This document shows, one piece after another, positions 1 to 29,245 of a stretch of 64,000 nucleotides of DNA. A program made the position numbers and the translations under genes. The notes beneath the pieces were generated by a model. The model searched no databases and was not told the DNA's origin. It worked only from the letters and a program-made list of their open reading frames with translations. The DNA is from Lamellibrachia satsuma (lineage: Eukaryota; Annelida; Polychaeta; Sabellida; Siboglinidae), in the NCBI GenBank assembly GCA_033239005.1, contig BSQZ01000028.1, positions 330,001 to 394,000 of the forward strand, in the 5' to 3' direction. Positions within the stretch are counted from its first letter, which is position 1, and each line of letters opens with the position of its first letter.

Positions 1-3000
1 AGAGGAGACAGAGGTTACACAGGATCAGCACACCTACAGAGGAGACCGAAGTTACACGGGATCTGCCCAGCCACAGAGGAGGCCGAGGTTACACAGGATC
101 TACCCAGCCACAGAGGAGACCGAGGTTACACAGGATTAGCCCAGCCACAGAGGAGAACGAGTTTACAGGATCTGCCCAGCCACAGAGGAGACCGAAGTTA
201 GACAGGATCAGCCTAGCCACAGAGAAAACCGATGTTATACAGGATCAGCCCAGCCACAGAGGATACCGAGGTTACAGAGGATAAGCCCAGCCACAGAGGA
301 GAACGAGGTTACACAGGAACTGTCCAGCCACAGAAGAGACCGAGGTTACAAAGGATCAGCCCAGCCACAGATGGACCGAGGTTACACAGGATCAGCCCAG
401 CCACAGTGTAGAACGAAGTTACACAGGATCAGCCCAGCCACAGAGGAGACCGAGGTTTCACAGGATCAGCCCACCCACAGAGGAGACCGAGGTTAGACAG
501 GATCAGCCCATCCACAGAGGAGACCTAGGTTACATAGAATAAGCCCAGCCACAGAGGAGACAGAGGTTACACAGGATCATCCCACCCACAGAGGAGACCG
601 AGGTTGCAGAGGATCAGCCCAGCCACAGAGGAGACCGAGGTTAGACAGGGTCAGCCCATCCACAGAGGAGACCGAGGTTACACAGGATCAGCCCAGCCAC
701 AGAGGAGACAGAGGTTACACATGATCAGCCCACCCACAGAAGAGACCGAGGTTACACAGTATCTGCCCAGCCACAGAGGATACCGAGGTTACACAGGATC
801 AGCCCATCCACAAAGAAGGCCGAGGTTACACAGGATATACCCAGCCACAGAGGAGCCGAGGTTACACAGGATCAACCCAGCCACAGAGGAGAACGAGGTT
901 ACACAGGATTAGCCCAGCCACAGAAGAGACCGAGGTTACAATGGATCAGCCCAGCCACAGATGGACCAAGGTTACACTGGATCAGCCCAGCCACAGAGTA
1001 GAACGAAGTTACACAGGATCAGCCCAGCCACACAGGAGATTGAGGTTACAAAGGATCAGCCCAGCCACAGAGGAGACTGAGGTTACACAGGATCAGCCCA
1101 TCCACAGAGGAAACCAAGGTTACACAGGATCAGCCCAGTCACAGAGGATACCGAGGTTACCCAGGAACTGCCCAGCCACAGAAGAGACCGAGGTTTCACA
1201 GGATCAACCCAGCCACAGAGGAGACCGAGTTTACACAGGATCTGCCCAGCCACAGAGGATACCGAGGTTACACAGGATCAGCCCATCCAGAGAAGGCGGA
1301 GGTTACACAGGATCTACCCAGTCACAGAGGATACCGAGGTTACACAGGATCAGCCCAGCCACAGAGGAGAACGAGGTTACACAGGAACTGTCTAGCCACA
1401 GAAGAGACCGAGGTTACAAAGGATCAGCCCAGCCACAGATGGACCGATGTTACACAGGATCAGCGCAGCCACAGAGTAGAACGAAGTTACACAGGATCAG
1501 CCCAGCCACAGAGGAGACCGAGGTTACACAGGATCACCCCAGCCACAGAGGAGACAGAGGTTTCACAGGATCAGCCCAGCCACAGAGGAGACCGAGGTTA
1601 GACAGGATCAGCCCATCCAAAGAGGAGACCGAGGTTACACAGGATCAGCCGAGCCACAGACGAGACCGATGGTAGACAAGATCAGCCCATCCACAGAGGA
1701 GACAGAGGTTACACAGGATCAGCCCAGCCACAGAGGAGACCGAGGTTAGACAGGATCAGCCCAGCCGCAGAGGAGACCCAGGTTACACAGGATCTGCCCA
1801 GCCACAGAGGAGACAGTGGTTACACAGGATCAGCCCAGCCACAGAGGAGACCGAATTTACAGAGGATAAGCCCAGCCACAGAGGAGACCGAGGTTAGACA
1901 GGGTCAGCCCATCCACAGAGGAGACCGAGGTGACACAGGATCAGCCCAGCCACAGAGGAGACAGAGGTTACACAGGATAAGCCCACCCACAGAGGAGACC
2001 GAGGTTACACAGGATCTGCCTAGCCACAGAGGATACCGAGGTTACACAGGATCAGCCCATCCACAGAGAAGGCCGAGGTTACACAGGATCTACCCAGCCA
2101 CAGAGGAGACCGAGGTTACACAGCATCAGCCCAGTCACAGAGGAGACCGAGGTTACACAGGATCAGCTCAGCCACAGAGGAGAACGAGGTTACACAGGAA
2201 CTGTCCAGCCACAGAAGAGACCGAGGTTACAAAGGATCAGCCCAGCCATAGATGGACCGAGGTTACACTGGATCAGCCCAGCCACAGAGTAGAACGAAGT
2301 TACACAGGATCAGTCCAGCCACAGAGGAGACCAAGGTTACAAAGTATCAGCCCAGCCACAGAGGAGACAGAGGTTACACAGGATCAGCCCAGCCACAGAG
2401 GAGACCGAGGTTAGACAGGATCAGCCCATCCACAGATCAGACCGATGTTACTCAGGATCAGTCCAGCCACAGAGGAAACCGAGGTTTCACGGGATCAGCC
2501 CAGCCACAGAGGAGACCGAGGTTACACAGGATCTGCCCAGCAACAGAGGAGACCGAGTTTACACAGGATCAGCCCTTCCACAGAGGAGACCGAGGTTACA
2601 CATGATCAGCCCATCCACAGAGGAGACCGAGGTTACACAGGATCTACCCAGCCACAGAGGAGACCGAGTTTACACAGGATCAGCCCTTCCACAGAGGAGA
2701 CCGAGGTTACACATGATCAGCCCATCCACAGAGGAGACCGAGGTTACACAGGATCTACCCAGCCACAGAGGAGACCGAGTTTACACAGGATCAGCCCTTC
2801 CACAGAGGAGACAGAAGTTTCACAGGATCAGCCCAGCCACAGAGGAGACCGAGGTTAGACAGGATCAGCCCATTCACAGAGGAGATCGAGGTTACACAGG
2901 ATCAGCCCAGCCACAGATGAGAACGAGGTTACACAGGAATTGGACTCTCGATAAGCCAATGGCTTCCTTGTCCACTTGCCATCTGGGCTTTTGGCTTGGA

Positions 3001-3537
3001 TGGCAAATCTTGTTAAATCTTTTAAACTGTCCAGCCACAGAAGAGACCGAGGTTACAAAGGATCAGCCCAGCCACAGATGGACCGAGGTTACACAGGATC
3101 AGCCCAGCCACAGAGTAGAACGAGGTTATACAGGATCTGCCCAGCCACAGAGGAGACCGAAGTTAGACAGGATCAGCCTAGCCGCAGAGAAGACCGATGT
3201 TATACAGGATCAGCCCAGCCACAGAGGAGACCGAGGTTGCACAGGATCTGCCCAGCCACAGAGGAGACCGAGGTTATACAGGATCTGCCCAGCCACAGAG
3301 GAGACCGAGGTTAGACAGGATCGGCCTATCCACAGAGCAGACCGAGGTTACACAGGATCAGCCCATCCACAGAGGAGGCCGAGGTTACACAGGATCAGCT
3401 CATCCACAGAGGAGACGGAGGTTACACAGGATCATCCCAGCCACAGAGGAGACCGAGGTTACACAGGATCAGCCCAACCACAGAGGAGACCGAGGTTACT
3501 CAGGATCAGCCCATTCACAGAGGAGACCGAGGTCCTC
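1..3537. repeat. 37-bp minisatellite, about 93 copies
   Basis: Unit of about 37 bp, CACAGAGGAGACCGAGGTTA plus CACAGGATCAGCCCAGC, running from the window edge to about 3537. Variants differ by single bases and by short indels. 37 is not a multiple of three, so the same DNA is read in all three frames and gives several long open frames of HRGDRGYTGSAQPQ type; nothing suggests they are coding. Recurrent variant blocks, such as the GGAACTGTCCAGCC / ATGGACCGAGG cluster near 298, 1362, 2178 and 3027, show multi-unit duplication. A three-unit 111-bp block repeats at 2551-2790. Confidence 0.95.
2938..3027 (+). mobile_element. Retroelement 3'-tail fragment inside the minisatellite
   Basis: About 90 bp (TTGGACTCTCGATAAGCCAA through GTTAAATCTTTTAAACTG) interrupt the 37-bp array. 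Nearly the same sequence follows the LINE relic at 60201-60270, and part recurs at 34583-34625. It is therefore a 5'-truncated tail of that LINE family, and array units resume on both sides. Confidence 0.75.
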
Positions 3538-6225
3538 AGGAACGTCATCAACCTCTCTTGCGTGTCTTCCGCTGTTCCGGCACGCCTAAAGCACGCTGTC
3601 ATGGCGCCTAAAGCACGCTGTCATCACGCCGAAATATTATGTTTTTCTATTCACAGCGGAGGCGATATATAGGAAACACCGTGTTTGTTAAAACATTTTA
3701 TAAAGCTCTGAAACAAATTAGTGGAAATTTTTAGTCGCTCCCAGTGAATAATAATAGTGAATAAGAGTACGCAGACAACTAAAAAGGTGTGTTACTTTTT
3801 GTGAGGATTGAATCAACACACATCGGCCTGTGAATAATGTTATTCACAGTAATTCAGGGGCGATATATGAAATAGATTTGTAAAGTAGAGCAATCGTAAT
3901 CTATTCAGGCACACGTTCACAATGAAAATATATCTGACGAATCTAATGAATCATCTTGAATGGGCGCTGTTGTGGCGGGGTCGGTTAAACCTTTTTCACG
4001 GGGGTTAGTTGACTATAATGTATACTGTATCACATGTGAGCTCACGATGCAAACACCAAGTTAGTTAGCTAGCTTGTTAGTTAGTAAACTAGTTAGTTAC
4101 GTTGTTAGTTGATTTTGTTCTGTAATATTAACATTGTTTTTATTTTTGTTTATTTCTAGATTATCTTAAATATACAAATTGGAGCAGCACATGTTTATCA
4201 AACGATATGTGGATAATGCAATGTGTAGATCGACAACTGGATTACTTCAGTAACAATTACGTTACTGGAGTAACCCAGTTGTGTCGATCTAGTGTTTCAA
4301 CTAACTCAATACACGGAGTTAGTTAAAACATGCAAGAAGTGCTCGTTAAACTCGTCATATATTGGACGTGCATAAACATAAAAAAATGTGTGCGCATGTG
4401 TGCGTGCGCACTTCCTTGCGTGCGTTCGTGCGTGCGTTCGTGCATGCTTGCTTGTGTGCGTGGTTTTGCTGATTAATGCCCTACTTAAGACTTACACGCG
4501 ACACCGGAGCAGTGAAGGACGTCTCTCATTGAGTCTTCAACGCAGCGACACTGACCTTTATGAACGTTCATTGTTATTCACCCGCGTATCACCCAGAATT
4601 CAAGAGGCGCCACCTGCTACGTTGTATGAATATATGAGTCAAAGGCTCAAGTATGCATCACTGAGTGCGCGACATGTATATCATGGTACTGCTGACAGTG
4701 GGGATGTGGGCGTAGGCGACCTGGACATTTGCTTAGTAGACACAATTTCGTTACTGACAGTTACACTATGTCTCCCTGTGTTACGGACATGGCGTTCACA
4801 TTGCGTTACATCCTCATCACCTACATTAGATAACATTTAAATGCCGCCATACTGTTCTGCTATTTCCTATCACATTGAATTCTGAACTCTGGTCCTAGAG
4901 ACATCCATCTGCCAGCAATAGACTAGAGAAGAAATGTTTTGCTAAATATCCCATGACTACTATTTCCTAGCAAAAATATCCATCTTCCGGACAGGATAAC
5001 TTGGTAGTTCTTAAGTAGCTGTCACGTTAACAATATTGCCGCCACATGGTGTACACTGAGGCAGTGAACGACTGCGTTGATCGACCCCTGGCTGTCATTC
5101 AATCAAATAACAAACAAAGTTCCTTCATAGCGGGACACATTTCTCGATGAATACCGCTGAAGCTCGCCTCAAGGGTGTGGCGCCATCGTCTGTCGCACAC
5201 GTTCTCACACTGAAAAGCTAAATAAAAAAAATAATATTACAGCGTAGAATCTCGATAACGACGCTGCTTGGCTGCTGGCGCTTCGCGGTAACGAATGCAC
5301 ACAATGGAGTCAGTAATACTGAAACCATGTCTCTGACGCCAGACTCTTCTCGGCGTGTTCACGAAAGCGTGCGCGAGATTCGGATAAGCGAGATCCGTTC
5401 TTGCACGAATGCGACTTTTCGTTGGTTGGGGCGTGTTACGAGCGCTGGTCACACGCCCCGTTGGCAGACTGACTGTGAAACTGGCAATGGACCGCACATT
5501 GACATTTCAGCCAACAAAGCGACTTGTTTACGTGCTGAACGTCTGCTTCTTCTGAGCATTTAATCCAGACGTGCGTGGGGCGGATTCAAATACTAGACGT
5601 CTACCATGTCATTGTCGTTTCGAAATTAGGAAAGGCAGTGTGGCAATTCAGCGTTCATCCTAAATGATGACTGATATGAGATTGATTACGGTTCCAAATG
5701 TGGCTTCATAATTGTTTTCAATAAAACTTGCGGCGTTCTTGTGATGTCTTCCAATCATGTTTACCAGGTATGTGTAATTTTGTTATGGAGTCCCAGAAGA
5801 TGTAATACACATTTGATCTTGCGAGAGATAATGTGTTGTTACTTAACTGTTTCAGAACAATTGGGCATATTTGTCCTGTTTTTAAATAAACCATTGTAGC
5901 ATACATATTGAAATATTTGTCGATTTACTAATGCCTTCCTGATTATATATCACTGTCCCCGGTAGAAATTTGAATGGGCTGCACTTGGTGTCCTGTTGAG
6001 ACACCGGATATCATTACTCAGTGTTTGGATCCGCCAACGAACTCACTCAAGTTTCTCGACACAACTTGGCAGCTACGCAGTAAGATCTACGGCTCTATTC
6101 TTAGACTATTCTTACAGTTAAATTATTATTCATCGACAATATATTCATTCAATTGTGCCCTCAAGCGAGGTATTTGCCTACTTGGCAGAACTGACTGAGC
6201 CGCGTCATGGACGTGTTTGTCTCGA
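3538..6225. other. Intergenic stretch
   Basis: No gene supported. It starts with a two-copy 20-bp repeat (about 3586-3625), has a TTAG-rich tract (4056-4112), a long hairpin (4227-4290) and a (TGCG)n-like tract (4385-4462). The 150-codon frame at 4388-4840 begins inside that tract and has no recognisable domain. Confidence 0.6.
4227..4290. repeat. Long imperfect palindrome
   Basis: Left arm AGATCGACAACTGGATTACT TCAGTAAC (4227-4254) and right arm GTTACTGGAGTAACCCAGTT GTGTCGATCT (4261-4290) pair over about 28 bp with a 6-nt spacer, one mismatch and small bulges. Confidence 0.8.
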
Positions 6226-6233
6226 CTCACGTG

Positions 6234-6402
6234 CAGTGACGTATCTAGGATTTCGCAAAGGGGGAGGCGGGGGGGGGGCAAGCTAAGTCAGCAGTTAGTT
6301 TGTTATGCCACTACTTAGTGGCGCAACATTTTACATAAGACAAATATTTTAAATAAGCCAAGGGGAGGCCATGGCCCCATAGCCCCATAAGTGTACGCCA
6401 CT
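6234..6402. mobile_element. Short hAT-type MITE
   Basis: Begins CAGTGACGTATCTAGGATT with a G-rich stretch and ends TGTACGCCACT, giving inverted termini (CAGTGRCGTA type). It is flanked by CTCACGTG (6226-6233) and TTCACGTG (6403-6410), an 8-bp duplication with one mismatch. An 8-bp duplication and CAGTG ends are hAT hallmarks. A related relic lies near 42236-42365. Confidence 0.7.
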
Positions 6403-6794
6403 TTCACGTGGTTGAGAGATGGCGTCCACTGCAAAGTACATACACATTTACCCCATGTTTGGGATATTTTATTTTCACTGGCATAGGATCTTCCGAACCA
6501 CACAGACAAAGTTGGATGACCTAAATTTCCCCATCTTCGAAACGGCAAGAGGATTCTAATGCCCGTCTTTTCGATTGACAGTTCGAAAGTCTAACATCCG
6601 AGCTAATGCCAGTCATTGACATGTGGGTTTCGTTTTTGTAGATGTAAAATTAGTTCGAGTGGAAATAATTAACCCCGGGGATTGCATCCATTGAAGCACG
6701 CCGCACTGCCTCATCACAATAGCATTGCGTCTACATGGTGCATAGGTAGAACAGCAGCGACCAACACCACATTACTCGCTCATACTCGCTCGTT

Positions 6795-7316
6795 GTTCAC
6801 GCATACACAGGTACACACATGTTCACGCATACACAGGTACACACATGTTCACGCATACACAGGAACACACATGTTCACGCATACACAGGTACACACATGT
6901 TCACGCATACACAGGTACACACATGTTCACGCATACACAGGTACACACATGTTCACGCATACACAGGTACACACATGTTCACGCATACACAGGTACACAA
7001 ATGTTCACGCATACACAGGAACACACATGTTCACGCATACACAGGTACACACATGTTCACGCATACACAGGTACACACATGTTCACGCATACACAGGTAC
7101 ACACATGTTCACGCATACACAGGTACACACATGTTCACGCATACACAGGTACACAAATGTTCACGCATACACAGGTACACACATGTTCACGCATACACAG
7201 GTGCACACATGTTCACGCATACACAGGTACACAAATGTTCACGCATACACAGGAACACACATGTTCACGCATACACAGGTACACACATGCTCACGCATAC
7301 ACACGTACACACATGT
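6795..7316. repeat. 26-bp minisatellite, about 20 copies
   Basis: Unit GTTCACGCATACACAGGTAC ACACAT with few variants (GGAACACACAT, GGTACACAAAT). The overlapping open frames of HTQVHTCSRIHRYTHVHAYTG type are all products of this unit, read in three frames. Confidence 0.97.
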
Positions 7317-7900
7317 TCGCGTCTATACTTAGCATGCAGTTAAGTCACACGCCTAATCAAGCACATTTATTCGAACAAGGCAACCTGTTTTTGGACATTT
7401 TAAAATATACTTCTGACCTTCCATTAGGTACAACAGTATTAATTGCTGCAACCAACAGAGCTAGGGCATGGGGTAGCTGTGCGTTTTTTGTATTTGTGTT
7501 CACGTGTAATTTTAAGGTACAATTCCCACCAATGGCTGTTTGTTTGTACCCGAGACACTACACAGGACGTATCGGTGTAGTGCACCCCACAACATCACAC
7601 ACTTTTGAGCTTGTCAATTCAAACAGCATTTGGGTCACCTGTGTTCTTAAAATGGCCACTTGGACAATGGTACGCATAGTTAATAGTCCCTGGGGCTATC
7701 ACATATTCACTAGGAGTGGTCAGTACTGGCAAATAAGCAAACGCATAAACACACACTTACACCCACCCACGGACGCACGCACGCACGCACGCACGTACGC
7801 ACGCACACACAAACTTGGTTGGATCTACCAGGGTTAATAATAGGGGTAAGACAAAGTTGACCTTCCTGTTTACTGTTTCACACGAATGTAGAGCACGTGA
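7317..7900. other. Intergenic stretch
   Basis: No supported gene. Near 7770-7810 there is a (CACG)n-type run. The frame continuing out of the 26-bp array to 7837 has no recognisable domain. Confidence 0.5.
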
Positions 7901-7904
7901 AATT

Positions 7905-8290
7905 GTGAAATGTGAACTTAATAAATTCATATTATGTGACATGAGTGCCTTTGAGCAGGAACATTCACAGGTTTGTTTATATAAGCTATTGGCTGTGAAA
8001 TAGTGCATTTTTTTAGAGTTTAACTGGCGGGGGGAGTTATTAGAAATTTTTTGCTATGGGCCACGTGGGCGCATGAATACATGGCAATTTTTTTCAATGT
8101 TGACGGGCATCGCACGTCGGGGCATTTTAAAAGAGCTGGAGGTACGTGAATTGATAAATTCAAAAGGCCTGAATCTCAGTGAGATGATAGCAGTTGCTGT
8201 GAAAAAGTTTCAGAATTTTTAGTGGTCAGGTTTTCTTATAATCAGACAAAACGTTAACATGGCCACCAATGCAATTCTCTACTGTGGTCT
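7905..8290. repeat. Dispersed repeat family A, copy 1
   Basis: Shares blocks with 43398-43610 and 45755-46200: TGAGTGCCTTTGAGCAG, TTGACGGGCATCGCA, GGGGCATTTTAAAAGAGCT, GTTTCAGAATTTTTA and TTTTCTTATAATC followed by AAAAC..AACATGG..CACCAATG. Three diverged copies in one orientation suggest an old transposon family. No coding capacity was seen. Confidence 0.65.
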
Positions 8291-9959
8291 GACGCCAATA
8301 GTGTCACCCCTTGGATGCCCCGCAGTGTTCACAACACAGTCTATGCAGATAGCATCAGTAGCTATGCGGAGGTCACAAGAGGTCACTCGTTCAAGCCTCA
8401 AACTCCCGGACATGCATTCATTAAGTGTGCGGGGTTTCAAATATGCGTAGGAACGTCGTGACCAAGTGAGAATGTATTTACGTTCGCCTTAAGGTTCCAA
8501 TGGTTGCCATTCAATGTGGCGATAGTGCCTTTGCCATAAAATTTACAAATAAACTCGAGGCATCTGTTTTCCGTTGAATTAGCATTTGGCTATATAGGCA
8601 GTGGCGAATGTGTGTGAATAACTAGCTTTCGCGCAATAATTGCAGCGTTGTTTAATGCTTCCCATATAAGTTAATGTGTTATTTGGAAAGAACGTATGGG
8701 GAAGTGTAAAGTGTTGGGCAACAGAACCGTAATTGTTCACATTAAGGTAAGTTTAAGCGAACTATTTTACGCAGTGGTGAATATTCAGCACCAGGTAGGT
8801 ATGGTATGTAAAAACGTTCGTTCTGATGTAACGCGGTACCCAGTACTTGGGACTGCTCAAGGCGCTTTACCCTTATCTGGGAAGCATTCAGCCACGCTGC
8901 GATTACGTTTCGCTGCGGGGTCATTTGCTTTATCACGATAGACCTGGTTTGTACCTGAATCAGGCGTTTGTTTTGTTGGTTCGGTGATCTAGGCCAGGGT
9001 CATGCTGGTTACACTAGCCGTCTTCAGTTAGTTTAGGACGTAATACACCCCTGCACACCGATACACGCCATTCAAAGGCTGATTCTAATGCAGAAAGAAA
9101 GGCAGTAGCTCGAAATAAATCTAGTACATAAATTATGAGGATTACAAATGGGTGATTGTCAAGGCCCCGATTTACGTGATGCCTTGTTCAATCAGAATAT
9201 TCAAGTAAGTCAATTATCACTACTCTCTCGTCTACACCCTGAATAATAATCGTTTGCTTTTCGGTTTGATTTATAAATTTTTTCAAGTACTAAATGCACG
9301 GAATACGTGTCATTTATTCTTGCAGCATTTCCGACTTTTGATACTATAGCTGCGTACGCCGTATTGCAACTCGGGTGTGCGTGACCTAGTTTATTTGATG
9401 ACAAATAGAATCACATTTCATCGGACTCGGTTACACAGGCTGCTAACGAACGAAACATTTTCTATCGTTTCCACCATAATTTGATGTAGGCATAACATGG
9501 TCGAATTACTGGTAATTCGAGTATGGGTTTTAACAACACGTATTTCGCAGTGGTATATTATTTTATGAGTTCCGTTCCAAATCTACGCTAACCATGTTGT
9601 AATATTCATAATATGATCATATCAGCACTCGCCGTTACGAGGCCCGATTCTGGGTCAACGTCCTCGGCTAGACGTTGTTCTCGTACTGCAGTCTGTCTTG
9701 AAGCGATAGAAGCGATAAAGCACGCCAGAGACGATAAAGTACGCAACAAGGCAATAACTGTGTCGCTTCACGCTTCACTGAATACTGTTGGATTACTGAT
9801 TGGGTTCAGACTTGGAGTCAAATACATTACGTCAATTCCACGTAGAATTAAATAATAAAATACGAATTCCAATTATCAATTCCATATGGAAATAAAAGTA
9901 CGCGAACAGAGCAACGATAGACATAATCAACATAAAGAAAACATAAATTTTAGAGAAGC
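8291..9959. other. Intergenic stretch 3' of gene 1
   Basis: Unique-looking DNA. Short open frames (for example 8696-8941 and 9613-9855, plus) lack any recognisable domain or splice context. No repeat larger than a few units was seen. Confidence 0.5.
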
Positions 9960-9965
9960 TTTATT
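9960..9965 (-). terminator. Candidate polyadenylation signal of gene 1
   Basis: AATAAA on the minus strand (TTTATT on plus), in the expected position downstream of the gene 1 stop. A weaker upstream variant could be used instead. Confidence 0.4.
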
Positions 9966-10591
9966 TACTTTTGGCATATCATTGTACATGATGGGAAACA
10001 CATAAACAGCGACAGTCATGTGTAGACAGGTAGAAGAGGTGCATTGCAGGTGACATACAACAAAATATACGCAACAAATTAATACACACACAGCCCAGAG
10101 ACACCAACATTGTACACGTAACTGTACATTTAAACATCGTACACGTAGCTGTACATTTAAACATGTTAAATGAGTGTAATCAATGTATCAATACACGCGC
10201 AAAATACAAAGCAAGCACACAACTAGCAAACATCACGCACGTCCGCACGCACGCACGCACGCATACATAATACAAGGTAAGCAGCCACCTTTAAATTAGA
10301 GTACAAAGCTTGAATTAACAATATGTGCTGTTAGTCAATGCAAAAATAACTTTTGATTTCACGAAAACAAAATATTATAAAACTACATAATGATAAAACC
10401 AAAGCAGCGCGTCAGCAGTGCAGAACATCGTATCCATGTATGAATCATTCAGTACAAATTAGAATGCAAGACGGGCGAGTTCTTGATTATACAATTCGAT
10501 GCAAGTCACACGTTGTAAAAACAACGTCTAGACTCTCGTCTAGACTCCTGTCTAGACTCCTGTCTAGACTGGTGTGGGTTACGTCAACTTT
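9960..10591 (-). other. Gene 1 probable 3' UTR
   Basis: After the stop codon at 10592 the minus strand runs about 630 bp to an AATAAA at 9965-9960, the nearest good polyadenylation signal noted. The stretch holds four copies of a TCTAGACTCCTG-type unit (10526-10570), a (GCAC)n run near 10240-10262 and a two-copy 32-bp repeat (about 10108-10165). The UTR extent is inferred. Confidence 0.4.
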
Positions 10592-27496
<16,905 letters not shown>

Positions 27497-27954
27497 GGTC
27501 GCGGTCGACTTGTGTGTTAGAAGCACACGTTCACTCTGGAAGATCTGGTTTACCTGAAACACACAACAAAACACTGATTCAAGCATTTATTATTCCCATG
27601 AACGTGTGGATGTTCTATATGTGCGGGAATTTAACTGGTCATATTTTCTAAACACAATCCTGACATTCACAAATGCATTTGTTTCAATTAGTTGCACTAC
27701 ATATGAATCACGTACAGCAAAGAATTGGTAATTTAAATGTATGAACTATACTAAAAAGTAACATGTCAGCATTTAAAATACAAACACGTTTGCTGTGCTT
27801 TGATAAATAATTCCAAAAGGGAATAGGTTCTATATAATAACATATGATTTCAAAAATAGTAAATCAAAGATGGCCGCGCGGTGTCGCCACGTTTACGCGG
27901 TAAGACGGACATTATCCACTGGTTCACCCACGCCAGCGAGATTTGTTTACGCTT

Positions 27955-28130
27955 CAATGAATCAGCTCGCCGGAGTTCTTTCATTATATTCATGCTAAGT
28001 ATTTATTCATATAATGGGCCACTCCTCTCCGTGAGTGTAATATTTAAATACGAATAGTCCTTATCACGGTGTAGTTGCGATTTTGTACGCAATGTGCTTC
28101 GACCGACTGTTCAAACGGCGAAATTTTTTA
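27955..28130. repeat. Dispersed repeat family B, copy 1
   Basis: Shares AATGAATCAGCT, ATTCATGCTA..TATTTATTCATA, TAATGGGCCACTCCTCTC, ACGAATAG and CGACTGTTCAAAC with 29078-29245. Two diverged direct copies 1.1 kb apart. They lie upstream of gene 1, where its 5' non-coding exon could be. Confidence 0.6.
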
Positions 28131-28363
28131 TTTAGTTTATGTTAATAATAATAATAATGTGCCTTATTTAACGCCGGTATCCTGCTGTATTTAAAGCCGC
28201 TCCTTGCGATGTATTCAATTATCATACCCAGTTTGGCAGCAGCTAATTCAGTGCCTATGCTAAACACGACTGGTGCAGTGCAGCCAGTGCGCGATGGAGT
28301 TTGTGAAAATGTGATTCAGCGACAGGTTGCACGTTGACCTCCGTGTGAGATATTTACTTCCCC

Positions 28364-28540
28364 TGGCCTAGACACGGCAGGCGGAAGGGACTAACAGGCT
28401 TTTAGTTTCTCGTCCGAAAGACACACGCAAAGGAGGTGAATGAATTTGCCAAAGCTTCGAAACGACAACAGGTGGATTCGAACCCCCGGTCCTCTCGAGC
28501 GGCAGTCGGACGTTCTTACCGCCGAGCCACCGCGCCCAGC
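28364..28540 (-). mobile_element. tRNA-derived SINE
   Basis: On the minus strand the head reads GGGCGCGGTGGCTCGGCGGT, with A box (28529-28519) and B box GGTTCGAATCC (28484-28474). A non-tRNA tail then runs to the AGACACGGCAGGCGGAAGGG end near 28366 (plus-strand sense). RNA polymerase III promoter boxes plus an unrelated tail are diagnostic of a SINE. Flanking duplication is not clear. Confidence 0.75.
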
Positions 28541-29077
28541 AAAGGTCCGTTAATGACCAAACTTTACATAGCGTGCCTAGATAATACGTGAAGTCCAATA
28601 ACAACAATGCGCAAAAAGAACCTTGAATAGAGACGTGTGATGTTATTTGCCTAAGCGTTAATTAAAGGTGCATCCTCAATTCGATTTTTTTGCAAGTCTT
28701 GGGGAAGCAGCTTTAAATAAAAAAGTTAATTCAGTTTTGTAACACGGTGCAATTGTTTTTATTAAAACCGTAGCTGTCAAGGAATTAAAGCAGTGTTGAT
28801 ACTTTTGATCCTACCGACTATCTTAATTAAGATTGTATATGCATAGTCACCCCTTTAGCAATTCCATAGAAATAAAGTTGCCGCTGAAATGGGGGTAGAG
28901 TTAAACAAGTGATTACACATAAAAAGCTACCAGTGTTGCAATCTTATCACCTATTTTCCATATCTAGTTGTGTAGGCCTTGCCAAGTCAACCAAATCAAT
29001 ATACGCATTCGCCCCCCCCCATCAGATGACCAAAATGTTGGCCTCTGGCCCATAGACCACAAGAACAAGTACGCTAC

Positions 29078-29245
29078 GATGAATCAGCTACCAGGGAATT
29101 CTACTCATGCTACTTATTCATAATTATAATGGGCCTTATAATGGGCCACTCCTCTCGACGAGAATTTGAACACGAATAGAATTACTCAGCGTTTTAATGC
29201 GGCTGTGTCCTCAGACCGACTGTTCAAACTGCGTACTGACATACA
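29078..29245. repeat. Dispersed repeat family B, copy 2
   Basis: Second copy of the 27955-28130 repeat, including an internal doubling of TAATGGGCC. Confidence 0.6.

Noticed and set aside
604..3672. Long open frames with HRGDRGYTGSAQPQ repeats
   Set aside because: They are readings of the 37-bp minisatellite in all three frames, with no signal peptide, domain or splice context.
4388..4840. 150-codon open frame
   Set aside because: Starts in a TGCG microsatellite and has no recognisable domain.
6682..7837. Open frames of 174 to 330 codons
   Set aside because: Produced by the 26-bp minisatellite; three frames are equally open.
9613..9855. 80-codon open frame, plus strand
   Set aside because: No family resemblance, no splice sites or neighbours to support it; expected by chance at this length.
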